Part shown: positions 21,788 to 33,165 of the stretch, in pieces
Numbering within the stretch: the stretch's first letter is position 1
Layout: every line of letters starts with the position of its first letter
Position numbers and translations under genes: made by a program
NCBI GenBank assembly: GCA_022376465.1
Contig: JACDTU010000009.1
Coordinates: 186,001 to 250,000 of the forward strand
DNA length: 64,000 bases
Direction of reading: 5' to 3'
From: Cubamyces lactineus
Taxonomy: Eukaryota > Basidiomycota > Agaricomycetes > Polyporales > Polyporaceae
Notes under the pieces: model-generated
Seen by the model: only the letters and a program-made list of their open reading frames with translations
The model's database searches: none
What the model was told of the DNA's origin: nothing

Positions 21788-23461
21788 ATGTCGCGTTCAT
21801 CGCAAATCGTAGACAGCGCTCTGGGTGCCGTGGGCAATACCCCGCTCGTCCGTTTGGATCGTATTGCGAAAAAGGAGGGTTTCCAATGCAATCTTCGTAA
21901 GTAGAATTTATCAGAAAAATTGTCTCGCGGCCTCCAAATGCTGAAGAACTACACTTAGTGGGCAAGCTCGAGTACACCTCAGCTGGCGGGTCCGTCAAGG
22001 ACAGGATAGCGAAGCGGATGGTTGAAGAAGCGGAGAGGGAGGGGAAACTGATCCCTGGGCATAGTGTCGTCATTGAGCCGACATCGGGCAACACTGGTAC
22101 GTGCTTATCACTCTGACCACGTTATGATAAGCGGTACTAACATCTCGATCCATTAGGTATCGGATTGGCAATGGCCTGCGCGATCAAGGTCAAACGCACG
22201 GTTTCTTTCCCGTGAACATGTGCTGAATACTACAGATAAGGGATATTCGGTAATCATCACGATGCCTAACAAAATGTCCTTGGTGCGTTCTGTGTTTCGG
22301 TAAATCTAGCTATGAGTCGAGCTGACCTTCTTCAATGACCTTAACAGGAGAAAGAAGCTGCGTTACGTGCGCTTGGTGCGGAAGTTGTCCGCACACCCAC
22401 CGAGGCTGCATGGGATTCGCCCGAGTCGCATATAGGTAGAGCCCCTCAGTCCCTCTCTGGTACGTCTCGTGGCTGAATTCCTTAACGATCGCAGGAGTTG
22501 CGAAACGCCTTGAGCAAGAGATCCCTGGGGGAATCATCCTCGACCAGTACCGCAATGTGCGTTGGTGCTGAGGACATCCCTGCAATTGTGGCATCACCTA
22601 ATCCACCCTAAATGCAGGTCAACAACCCGCTGGCCCACGAATATACCACCGGTCCCGAAATCATCGAAGCTGTTGTTTCTACGCCTTCGAGCGATGAACA
22701 CCCTTCCTCGGGGAAAGTAGACGTACTCGTGGCGGGTGCTGGCACGGGCGGAACAATCACCGGAATCTCTCGCGCCATCAAGCGGAAACATAACAAGGAC
22801 TGCATCGTTGTCGGTGTAGACCCCGTACGTCTTTCTATCCATGAGCCCACGGGCGGCCAAACTCACAGAGATCTTGACGCACATAGAAAGGTAGCATCCT
22901 CGCCTACCCTGACACGTTGAACGAAGACGGCGCCGGAGGACAATACGTGGTCGAGGGTATCGGCTACGACTTCATTCCCGACGTCCTATCCCGCGACCCG
23001 ACAGACGTGGACGAATGGCTCAAGACGGCCGACGAGGAGGCCTTTGACGCTGTTCGACTTCTCATGCGCCACGAAGGACTGCTTGTGGGCGGCAGCAGTG
23101 GTAGCGCCCTGAGCGGCGCTCTTCGGTGGTTGCATAGCGACAAGGGGCGGGCCATCGCGCAGACGAAGGGCGCGAATGTGGTTGTTCTCTTGCCAGATGG
23201 GTACGTTACTCCGCCGGCGCGATATTATAGGGATGCTGATCTGTTCGTAGTATCCGGAACTACATGAGCAAGCCATGGTTCCTGAAGATGGCTCTGGAAG
23301 CTGAACCATCCCCACTCGCCCAGCGCATCGCCGGTATCCTCACGACATCAAAGAGCGATGTTCAAACGAATGTGGACGGCCTTGCAGATGGGATCGCATC
23401 TCGTACCTCTGCCCCTAACCTGCAGAATAGACCCAATGCTGCTGACGAGGTTTCGAAGTAA
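21788..23461 (+). CDS. CYS4: Cystathionine beta-synthase (catalytic core)
   Basis: Exons 21788-21896, 21959-22096, 22157-22188, 22241-22282, 22348-22435, 22495-22556, 22618-22824, 22887-23200 and 23251-23461 give 400 residues. The enzyme condenses serine and homocysteine to cystathionine with pyridoxal phosphate (transsulfuration, cytosol). Motifs: [11 protein letters not shown], the Schiff-base lysine in [12 protein letters not shown] (residue about 54), the substrate loop [31 protein letters not shown], the phosphate-binding [13 protein letters not shown], and [21 protein letters not shown] and [13 protein letters not shown] favour cystathionine beta-synthase over O-acetylserine sulfhydrylase. 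After [13 protein letters not shown] only about 70 low-complexity residues follow, so the C-terminal pair of CBS (Bateman) domains of the yeast and human enzymes is absent, and so is the heme-binding N-terminus of the human form. A 3' exon beyond the stop seems unlikely because the next gene converges 330 bases away. Confidence 0.9.
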
Positions 23462-23791
23462 ACGTCACAGGGACAAGATGGTTACGTTACATAGATGCGG
23501 TAGTATTATCAGAGTTTGGCTAGACGTTTTCAAGATTTGTACAATCTCATGTCCTTGAACCACCAGTTATTGCGACAGTAATTTGATACGCTCGAACGAC
23601 AAATCGGTTTTCCCGCCAGGTCCAGGTACGTTGCGTCGGAGCGAGTGGGTGAGATATTATGGATATGTATATGTATAATGCTACAGTGTACAGTGGTTCG
23701 AAAGCAGATGCAATGCTAGACAATGTCAACAACGAATGTGCTGTGTGAGTTTGATATCGATGTCGGAAGGACGGATCGGGACAATCCTCCG
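23462..23791. other. Intergenic, convergent 3' ends
   Basis: Shared 3' region of the cystathionine beta-synthase and Doa10 genes. Nothing else seen. Confidence 0.5.
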
Positions 23792-26700
23792 CTATGGATC
23801 CTCGTTTCCCTCGAATAGCCCTTGTCGCACTCCTTCCTTCTCGTTCTGTGCGGCATCCTGCTCCTGCTCTTCGAGATTCCGTAGGCGCATCTCCACAAGG
23901 AACTCCTTGTCGCGGATCGTCTGTGACCACGACTTCGTGACCTTCGACAGCGCCCATGCAGCCTGACCCAGCCCGGCAAGAGTGAATATACCAGGGTAGA
24001 CGTGGATGACTAGCGGAAGAGACGAATGTGTCAGCGTCACAATGCCACGACAAAGACTACAATGTACCCATGCACTCACAGAGGAAGTCGCCCTCTAGAG
24101 GGAGCTTGACGACTTGCATGATTCCCCACAAACTGACGGCCGGGAAGAGGATCATGCCAAGCAAACCCACCGTGATGGGCGCGATGACCTCGATCGTGGT
24201 ACGCATAGGGTCCATATGCGTCCATCCGTTGCGGATGACCTACGAGGCACAATTCACAGTCAGCCCGATGATGTCCATTCCGGAGTGAACGAAGCGTACC
24301 CGATCAATGCCCCGAAGCCGTTCATGTCCAGGGTGATGCGTGCGCAACGAGCGAATGATGATCTTGCCGTAGAGAAGCCCCAACGCCCACATGTCGACCA
24401 TACGGATGCGCGGCTCGACCAGCGGTCTCACTGTGTGCTTGAACGGCTGCATGATGTACAGCTCGATGGTCAGCCCGAGTAGGGTCGGAATGATGATGCC
24501 CAGCGTGACGAGCATGTACGATGCCTGCGCGGTCCAGAGAAGGCTGCGCTTGACGACAAAGAGCGGCCATTCCGCACGAGGGCCATCCGACCACCGACGC
24601 TGCCTCCGTTTGTCCATGCGGTCAAGTGCAGCACCGACGAGCCAGCACGCCCAGAGCAAATAGAAGCCGACAATGAACGAGTAGCCGTCGTGCACTTCAT
24701 ACGAGAGGAAGAGCCGGAAGAAGCCGCGTCCGAGCAGGATGGGCGCAGCCAGGAGCGTCGCAAGCATCGTAGAGCCAACGATCCAGACGCCGAGCAGGAA
24801 GACGATAACGCGGTACTTGAAGTGAGGCGGGATGTAGACTACAGTGTAGTCATCCTTGACGGAGCGTCTCGCCTTCTCTGCTTCAGCATTCTGCGCGAGG
24901 ATCAGCTTGATGCCATTCGCGTCGACGGGCATGCCCTCCTCGTCGACCTCCACCGTCGCAGGCGCATCCTTGACAAGGGCGACATTGTCGCTGTTGGGCA
25001 CTCGGCGGAATGTACCGTCATGGTCAGCCTCGGCGTCGTCCATCTGCATGCCATCGTCATTGAGCAGGGTCCTCCATGACCAATGTTTAGGTGTGTACTC
25101 TTCAGACGCGAAGCGACCGCCGAACATGTAGGAGGACAGGCGCAGCTGGCGAGCGAGGTACTTCCAGATGAAAGTACCAAATCGACGCAGGGCCTTTCGT
25201 GGGCGGAAGTAGTCCATTGTGTACGGGAGCACGAGCTGGATGAAGATCAGATCGATTGGCACTTCCGAGAGGGGTTCCCTGTAGCCACGTAGGTTAAATA
25301 AGACGCTCCAGTGTATGGTAGGTTACACATACCTGATCTTCCAGCGGAACGGCATAATAGTGCCCCGGAAGAGTCGAAGAATACCAGAGAGCGTCGCTAC
25401 TCCACTAGCAACCACGACACCATACATTGCCGCACTCAACAGCAGCTTACGGAGCTGCACCAGTGTCGGCCGCTCGAGAATGTCGCGAATCGGGTGGAAG
25501 TTCTGGTCTTGTGGGTCCTTAATGAACCACATCGCGCCGGGCCGCATAATGCCACGGCAGCCCGAGAGAAGGACGGCGAATTGGTACCTAAAGGAGCATG
25601 AGCATCCGCGAATTTGATCGTCGAAAGTGCTGAACGTACATGAACATCGTCCCAAGCACCCAATGGTAGAAGGTCGCGCGCAATGGCGCAAACAGCAAGA
25701 ATGCAGCTCGCGAACGGAAGGTACCGTGGGGGAACATCCACACGGAGCAAATGTCAAGCATCATCCCACAACCCAGCGGGAAGATGATCAGCTCAATGAT
25801 GATGAATGCGGCGACCTGGACAATCGTCAACACTGGAGATCCAGGCAAGGAAAGTCGGTCTACAGACCTTGACGACAAGGAGCTGCTGCCGTATCGCGCT
25901 CCTGACGGCCCTGCCAGCGCTCCGCATAGTGCCCACGGTCAAGATGTTCAGGTAGATCGCTAGCAGCAGGCCGACGACAGCGTAGCCCAATAGCACCGCG
26001 AATATCCTGTCTTGGCGGTCGTCTCCCATGGCTAACTCGATCCAGGTCTCTTTCCCACTGGCACTCCATTGACGAACGTTATGACCTAACGGCGCGAAAT
26101 AAGGCTCCGCGATACGCATTACCGTCGTGTCCTCTTCCAAAAGCTTGTAGAGGTACGACGAGGCATTCTCGCTGCTAGCTATTTGGGAGGAGGCGGGTGC
26201 CGAGGAACCTCCTAGTATCTTGGTCGCAAGCTCTATACCTTGGTCGTACTAGATGATGTTATACGTCAGTCGGAATATCGTCCAGGATGATTATCAGTAC
26301 TTGCCACTGCAGTAGCTACGCTTGCGACCTTCTCGGCGCGCTCGGGACCGGCTAATGACGACACCGCGCTGAAACATGACGCCAGGACAAATTGGCTCAA
26401 TGCCACCAAAGGAGGGACCGCCAGCCGCGAGAGGACCAGCACGACGGTGTCGACTACGGGATCTGTTACAAGTCTAATGAGGCGCAATGGCAGATGGAGG
26501 ATCTGCATCGCGCGTCGCGGATTCAGCTGTACGGGCATCTCATGAGCGAGCAGTAAACGATAGAAAGAGTGGATACTTACACTCAATAGCGCTGTTGCCT
26601 TGCCGATAGTGAAAGGAAGCCAGATACCGAGTGCGATAGTGATATCGAGTATGAACGTCATGAGGATAGCCTGCCGATAGCGTAAGTGTGCATATTGTTC

Positions 26701-29205
26701 GGCATACGATGATGCTTACGTTCTGGAGGACACCATAAATCGGGCCTCGCAAACCAATTGCTACGGAGTAGGAGTTAGCAGCATATCAGGATGCAACCAA
26801 GTCTGAACTCACCTTCGAGAGCGCCGTCCATGTCATCCTCAATGTTGATGTCGTTCTCAAGCTCGTCAGGAGGCGGGGGAGGCGGCATCACCCCTTGGGC
26901 ACCAGCACCCGCGTCCGGCACCGCGTCCACTTCTACACCCAACCGACCAGCTCCGTCATCCCGGCCCGCCGCATCGTCCTCTTCATCCTCCTCGACGACG
27001 ATCTCCTCGTCCGTCCACCGCACATCGTCCGCTTCATCGTCCACCTCTCCGTCCTGCTCGGCATCCGCCATCTCTTCCCTCTCCTCTCGTTCTCGTTGCG
27101 CCTCCGCCCGCAGCTCCTCGTCCACCACCCTACGCCTCTCTTGAAGGTTCCGGAAGTACCTGCGTTCGGCCTCCTCTAGCTCTTCGTCCGTGAAGTCCGC
27201 GTCCCACTGTTCCCGCTCCTGCTCTCTTTCCAGCTCCCGCTCCTTTTCCCGCTCTTCGAAGTAATCATCGTGTACGGTCGGGTCGCTGGCGTCGAGTTCC
27301 TCAGGCGCACGGTACGTCGCAAGGCTCGGTGAAGCCAAAGGAGTGTGTTTGCGGCTATGGACAACGCTCGCTGATGAAGACGCGACGGCAGGAGAAGGTG
27401 GCAAAGTGACGGTAGGGAGTGGCGGTCGTCGCAATCCTGGCGGCACGCTGGGGGACGACGGCGGTGACGGGCGCAAGTGGTAGGCACTGCTGGAACTCCC
27501 GCCGGGCTCGAAAATGGGGTCCATGGCTCTGCTGCTCGATGGTCTGGGAACCGGGTACGTCGGGGTGAGGTCCCGCTCGTCCTCGGTACTTGACCCTAAA
27601 GGCGGTGGCGATGGCCGCGCGAACGGGTTGCGCGCTGGGGGCTCTCCATAACCGTTTGGCCTTGGCGAGGCTGCACTCGCACCGGTCTCTGATGATGGCT
27701 CCTCCGACGGCGGTGAGGCTGATGTCGTCGGAACGGTGAACGTGAACTCTAGCAGGGCGGGCAAAGAGCTCTTTGAGGAGCTGCGTCTGCGCTCCGGGGA
27801 GAAGTCTTCCGACTCCGACTGCTTGCTAGGTCCTGGTTCGCTTTGTGCACCATCATCTGGTCGCGGCATGCCACGGACGTACCGCAGTCGTTGAAACTCC
27901 AGCTCCTTCCTTTCACGTACATACAGCTCATACTCGCTCTCGTCGTCGTCCCGTGGATCCAACGTCTTCCTCATGGTTCGACTGGGTCGCCGAGCCTGCA
28001 CGCCAATGCGCTTCATCTTCTCGGCGCGCCCAGCCGCATGTCCTTTGTTTCTTGGGCGCGCGTGGCGAGAAGATCCGGGATCCTGAGTGTCCCCAGACGT
28101 TGAGGCGTCACCTCTCGTCCGCGGTTTCTTTGCCTTGCCCCGAGGACCCAGATCTTCGCGGTGCACACCGTCATAACCCACCGCATCATGATCGCCGTTG
28201 TGACGGGGTGGTTCCTCAGCTACAGGAGGAATCACGGGCGGAACGACAGGTACGGGAGCTTGCTCGTGTATTTCTGGCGCTGGAATTGCGACCTCAGGCA
28301 GTGGCTGCACACCGTCCGGTACCTCGGCCTCCGCGGGGACATCTCCGTCTTCGAATATCCCGGGTCGCGCGTTCTGCGTGATCCATTCGCGCAGGAGGAA
28401 TATCGCAACGAATGCGATCACGATCATAGATGCTATAATCTGTCCGGCAACTATGTCCGACGATACTTGCAGGACACGAGGGTGCGTCAAGAAGCCGGTG
28501 GGAGGTGGTAGCTGGGAGTCCGTAGAAGTGAGGTTGACCGTTGTGGTGGTGTTGGATGCGATGTCATCGAAGACATCCGGTTCGTGCTCCGGCCTCTTGA
28601 GAGCACTGATCCACCACGCACTACAAAACGGGGTTATTGAGGCCATAGGAAACACATATACGGATAACTCACACATGATTGCCCATAGAAAAGTACATCC
28701 TCCACGTCCATATCGTCGCCCAAGGAAGCGCCGCAAGCCATATTGACGCGACGAGAATTGTCCGGAGGCCAAAGACAACCGCAGAGAGTAGTTGTAATGA
28801 GAACTGCCGTAGTATTAGGAAGAAGGGTAACCTCTCGGGCATGTCCTTCGAGTAGACTGCAGCATCGCGTCAGCAGCGGTTCCGTCTGCGACATACAGTC
28901 ACTCACCTTTTGTGAAGGAGTAAGGATATTTGCACACATCGCAAGTCTTCTTCTTGCTGTGCGCTAGCCATTCCGTCAAGCTGATTGAGAGGCGTTAGCG
29001 GCTGCATGAGGAGTAGCCTATTACAGAACGCACCAGTCTTGATGTATATATCTAATTGTTCCAGAGCATTTACAAGGATGAAAGAGTGGCTGGTCGGGCT
29101 CGGCGGGCGCGCTGCATATGCGGCATGTGTCTGCAGGTCAGGACGTGAGCATCCGCAACTCCGTTCGTCAGCTGTGGAGTGCAACAGACCTGGCTCTTCG
29201 AGCAT
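23792..29205 (-). CDS. SSM4: ER/nuclear-membrane RING-CH ubiquitin ligase Doa10
   Basis: Fourteen exons give about 1561 residues: 29205-29190, 29130-29034, 28980-28907, 28856-28673, 28620-26813, 26760-26720, 26670-26581, 26526-26320, 26248-25868, 25815-25640, 25587-25333, 25278-24300, 24239-24080 and 24009-23792. The N-terminal RING-CH (C4HC3) reads CRICSAPAEP, HPCKCSGTIRYIHQDC, then CDVCKYPYSF. DMPERLPFFLILRQF and the first membrane pair follow. Repeated transmembrane blocks follow a roughly 550-residue acidic, Pro/Ser-rich cytosolic insert encoded by the 1.8-kb exon. The conserved TEB4/Doa10 region is present (GYAVVGLLLAIYLNILTVG, IIIELIIFPLGCGMMLD, HWVLGTMFM, MRPGAMWFIKDPQDQNFHPIRDILERP, PIDLIFIQLVLPYTMDYF). 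The enzyme ubiquitinates misfolded and short-lived proteins for ERAD. The start is the ATG seven codons before the RING; one at 29379 is in frame. The junction 26320/26248 has an equally good alternative donor at 26300. Confidence 0.93.
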
Positions 29206-29524
29206 CGATGATGTGTGTCCAGTATGCGTTGTGTTCCGTCTCCAGCAAGTCTCCGGCTGGTCGGATAGTCGTGTGAGGACTGCAAGGCGAGTTGCGAGAG
29301 GCGTATGAGGGCAAGGAGCTCGAGCAGCCTGAGCAGCAGCCCGTATAAGCATTGACGCCCGTTGGGGAGCGGGCGCCACGCGCGCTTCAGCCCGTAACGG
29401 CTGCGCGGCCCGTCTGCTGAGTCGAAATTCCAGTCAAGTCGGCAGTCTTGCTTTGTGCGACGACGACGACGACGAGCATCCTACCTTTCTTCCAGCTCTT
29501 GACTTTATCCCCGTAGCGTCCCGA
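29206..29524. promoter_or_regulatory. Divergent promoter region, Doa10 / HD protein
   Basis: About 320 bases separate the Doa10 ATG from the ATG of the divergent HD-domain gene. A minus-strand frame (29379-29206) is open and in frame with Doa10, so part may encode an N-terminal extension. A short CGA repeat lies at 29459-29475. No specific element can be named. Confidence 0.45.
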
Positions 29525-30688
29525 ATGTCTGACGATACCACCAGCAAGCGTGTCTTCCCACCGCTGTATGTGTCTTCTGGCGATGCCTCGGCCGATAGGC
29601 TGGCCTTTTTCCACATTCTAGAGAGACTCAAGGTACGGCGATTCGGCCTTATGCTCGGATCCCGTCATTCTTACGCGCCCTGTGCGAAGACTCAGAAGAG
29701 GACGGGATGGGTAGATCACAAAGTAAGGCAGCCATGCACACAGACGTATGGTCCATTGCTTACCGGATGTCGCCCAGTAGGTCCCCGGACCAGAAAGGTA
29801 CCGCCAGGTTATCTGACATAACACGCAAGCACCTAACGCCTTATATGAAGTATTTCCGATCATATGTACCGCATGGCAATTCTTGCAATGTGCGCCTCCG
29901 ACCCCGATCTGGATGTGTCCAAGTGAGAGTGGTCGTGTACATCTGGCGCAAAACGGTGCTCAATCTGCGTGTAGGTGCGTGATGATGGCCTTGGTGCACG
30001 ATCTAGCGGAAGCGCAAGGTATCGTACTATCTTTCGCATATAGTATGCATAATTGCGGCCAGGCTGACGGTCGTCAGTCGGAGATATTGCCCCACGCGAA
30101 GGAATTCCCAAGGCAGAGAAACGCCGCTTAGAAGCTGTGAGAGCATCCGTCGCGGTCTTGTGCTTGGCGCAAGGAATTTACTTGTCTGTTTCAGGAGGCT
30201 ATGCATAATTTCGTACACGAGATGCTCCACAATAGCCCTTCCGCTCAACGGATCGAAGCCTTGTGGAGGGTATGATACCCGGACCTTTCTTCCGGGTAGT
30301 ACTCTGAACATGCTTGCAGGAGTATGAAGAGGGCGAGACCAAGGAAGCTCAGTTCGTCAAAGGTGCGTTCATTCTTCGGCGATCCATACATATTCAGTGT
30401 AACTCACAGTTTCGTAGACCTTGACAGGTTTGAAATGGCATGCCAAGGTACGCCGCAAAAGCATCGCGGTCGATATCGGATCGCCCATTTTCATTCATTG
30501 ATGCCCCCATCCGATCTCTAGCCGCAGAGTATGAGCGCAACCACGGGATGCGGACTCTCCAGCCCTTCTTCGACAGCAGTCTGCCACATGTCAGACACCA
30601 TGAAGTACAGGACTGGGGGAAAGCTCTGCTGGAAGAACGCCGCAAGGCGGGCGCAAGTTCGGAATCTGATGCGCGCCACAGTGAATGA
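29525..30688 (+). CDS. HD-domain 5'-deoxynucleotidase-like protein (YfbR/HDDC2 family)
   Basis: Ten exons give 215 residues: 29525-29632, 29690-29722, 29781-29797, 29851-29922, 29975-30018, 30078-30136, 30195-30269, 30320-30362, 30418-30447 and 30522-30688. HD-family metal ligands are visible as H in GWVDHK, DHMYRMAILAMC, the HD doublet in MMALVHDLAEA, and the conserved VGDIAPREGIPKAEKRRLE block. LWREYEEGETKEAQFVKDLDRFEMA follows as in human HDDC2 and yeast Ygk1, which dephosphorylate deoxynucleoside 5'-monophosphates with a divalent metal. Length is normal for the family. Exon 3 is a 17-base microexon (VPGPES) needed to bring DHK next to ISDHMYRM. The C-terminus ends in a short polar tail. 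Confidence 0.92.
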
Positions 30689-31406
30689 AAACATCTTGTG
30701 CCCTGCAACACACTAACCTCTCATGGGGTCGACCGCAACGGATGTGTACAAGCTGCGTGGTCTGCTTTCTCTTGGAACTTGGGGACGCTGTAGCCTGCCG
30801 GACCTAAGACATTCTTCCCAAACAAGGCGATGGCCTGTGACCCTTGATTCGTTGATCGGCAATATCGGGCGAGGCAAAGGACAACCGTAATGGCACTCTC
30901 CGCATACTTGCCTGGTCATGGGCGGAGGCCCTACATGCGGTGCCTCTCACGACAAGAGCTCTGTTTGACCCACTGTGCGCAGTTTAGCTTAAACAGCCGG
31001 ATATATCCGTGTGCTGTGTGAAACTGCCCATTTCACGAGAAGGAAGGAGCGTCACTTTGACACCGGCACAACTCGCGCCACGATCTCAACATCCTCGGTC
31101 TGCAATATGATGGACCTTGAGGAATATCGCCGTTACATCACCGCCCTCAGCATCCACGCTATTGTCTGCACCGCTCGGCTCACCAGGCTCGCCGTGACAA
31201 AAGCGTACGAACCCTCGTTTGCGCTCGTCCGCCATGCACATTAGTCAGTCTAGGTCTTCGCACAGCAGCTCTCGGCGTATTGCCGCCGGCGCCGCGAGCA
31301 GCACAGGCTCCGAGGAGCGTGGCTTCAGTTCTTCCAATAAATGGGCTGCAAGGTGATGCCCTACTAACCCACAGCTCGAACACCCCTCCTCGCCTGGATA
31401 GAAAAC
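30689..31406. other. Intergenic, tandem plus-strand genes
   Basis: A 77-codon plus-strand frame (31011-31244) lies here, but nothing supports it as a gene. The right end is the promoter of the acyltransferase gene. Confidence 0.45.
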
Positions 31407-33165
31407 ATGAACATCATGGACACGCACCAGCTCGTCCTCCCCAGTGGTCCGACCGTCCTCGGCGAACGTCACTTGTACCGCTTGAGCAAGAACGACTTGC
31501 TCATAAACTTTACGGTGCGCGTGCTGATTTCCACGCTTCTCCGACGTTTCTCAGACTGCACCTGCTGACTATGACATTGTGGAGCAGGTAGACATTGCGT
31601 ATTTGGTGCCCGCCGAGTTAGATGTCGCGAGGCTACGAAACGCCCTCGCGCACACACTCACTTCCTTCCCCCTCTTTTGCGGCAGACTGGTGCAGGAGCC
31701 GGAATGGGCGGTGAGCAGCCTCCCTGTTTCTTCCGTCTTCGCACCTGTCATGTGTACTTATGTCATGCGCAGATATGTTTGGCTCCGATGCCGGGAGTCC
31801 CTCTCACGATCAAGGAAGGTCTCCCCGAAGGTTGTGACAAGTCAGGAGCCATGGAAGTCGTGCAACTGCAACCGGGTCCGCTCATCGACCGAATCGACCC
31901 TTTTCGTCTGCTCTCTGGGGAGGACCCGGCACTCGCGAAAGTGACCATAGCGACTGGAACCAACGCGACGTTTCTTGGCGTGTCCTGCACTCACACACTA
32001 GGTGAGTGCTCGAGCTTCGATGCGCATCAGGGTGTCGGCGGTGGAGCAGCATTCTCACCATATTGTGTAGCCGACCTTCACATCGTCCTCAAATTCTTGC
32101 GCACGTGGTCACAACTCTACATCGGCATGGTCATCGAACCGCCCCCTGTGTACAACGACAACATCCAGTTGACACTACCTTCAGACCCTCAACGCTATGC
32201 GTATCTGAAGTCGAAGCTGCCCTCGCTACTCACAACCACGTTCCCCCTAGACAACTTCGACCATTCACTCTTCTTTCCATACTCTGTCACGCGCATTGAT
32301 GTGCGCCTTACCGGAGCTCAGGTTTCGGCTCTACATGAGGCTGTCGTCCGCCTAGCAGTAGGGCGGAACGGCTCGTTGACGGCCATCAAGGCAGCCATGC
32401 TTACCCGGCAGGACGCACTCAGTGCGTTCTTTGTCACTGTCGCTAATGCAAGCTACGACACGCCAGTCACACGGATCCACAACGTCGTCAACGTACGTTG
32501 TTTAGTCCACATATATAAGCCAGTCTGTTTACCCTCGGCATCGTCTGTAGTGCAGAGGTTTCAACCCAGACGTCCTGCCAAAAGACATGGTCGGGAATGG
32601 CCTCCAATACGCCGCTACACCTCCAGTGGTCATCTCCCCGAACGCACGTGAGATGGTTTTGACTTATGCTGTCAATATTCGCGTGTCGTTACTGGAGGCC
32701 CGGAACCCTCAGTACGTCGAAGACGTACTCGCCGTGGCGGGCGAGGAGTGGTACCAGCCTGCACAAACGAATCGGGGGCACTACGTCCCGCCTACACCAG
32801 GCGAGGTTATCATCAATTCGAACTACAGGTATGCTTCCTCCCTGATGCCCTTGTCTACTACGAAGTCGCTCAACGGATCTCGCTACCGACGCAGGCACGA
32901 CTGGCCGTCCGCGCACTTCGGCTATCCAGGCAAAGTGCGCTGGCAGCACCCAGATGCGGTACCGACGGACAACTACATCCTCATGTTCCCGTCTAATCCT
33001 GTGAAGACGCTTGATGGAGAGTGGTACACAGACGAGGGCGCGTGTGAGGTGACGCTGAAGGTGAAGAAGGGAAGGGAGGACCTCTTCATGACTGCACTGA
33101 AGACGGTATGGAGCGAGATTGTGGGAGATGAGTTTAAGACGCCTCGAACGGACGTCTACGCGTAG
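31407..33165 (+). CDS. BAHD-like acyl-CoA-dependent acyltransferase
   Basis: Exons 31407-31514, 31555-31710, 31773-32001, 32071-32492, 32551-32828 and 32895-33165 give 487 residues. It belongs to the transferase family (PF02458-type) that transfers acyl groups from CoA to alcohols or amines. The catalytic HxxxD appears as HTLAD (residue about 165) only after the third intron is removed, which is strong support for that splice. The C-terminal structural motif, DFGWG in plant enzymes, is replaced by AHFGYPGKVRW. Other family-like blocks are LVPAELDVARLRNALAHTL near the N-terminus and TRQDALSAFFVT in the middle. The product is probably cytosolic. Neighbouring accessory genes suggest specialised metabolism, but the substrate cannot be inferred. 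Confidence 0.87.

Noticed and set aside
26791..27144. Plus-strand Ser-rich open frame antisense to Doa10
   Set aside because: It mirrors the acidic coding sequence of Doa10 on the other strand (GAG/GAC codons read as CTC/GTC and TCC), a composition shadow.
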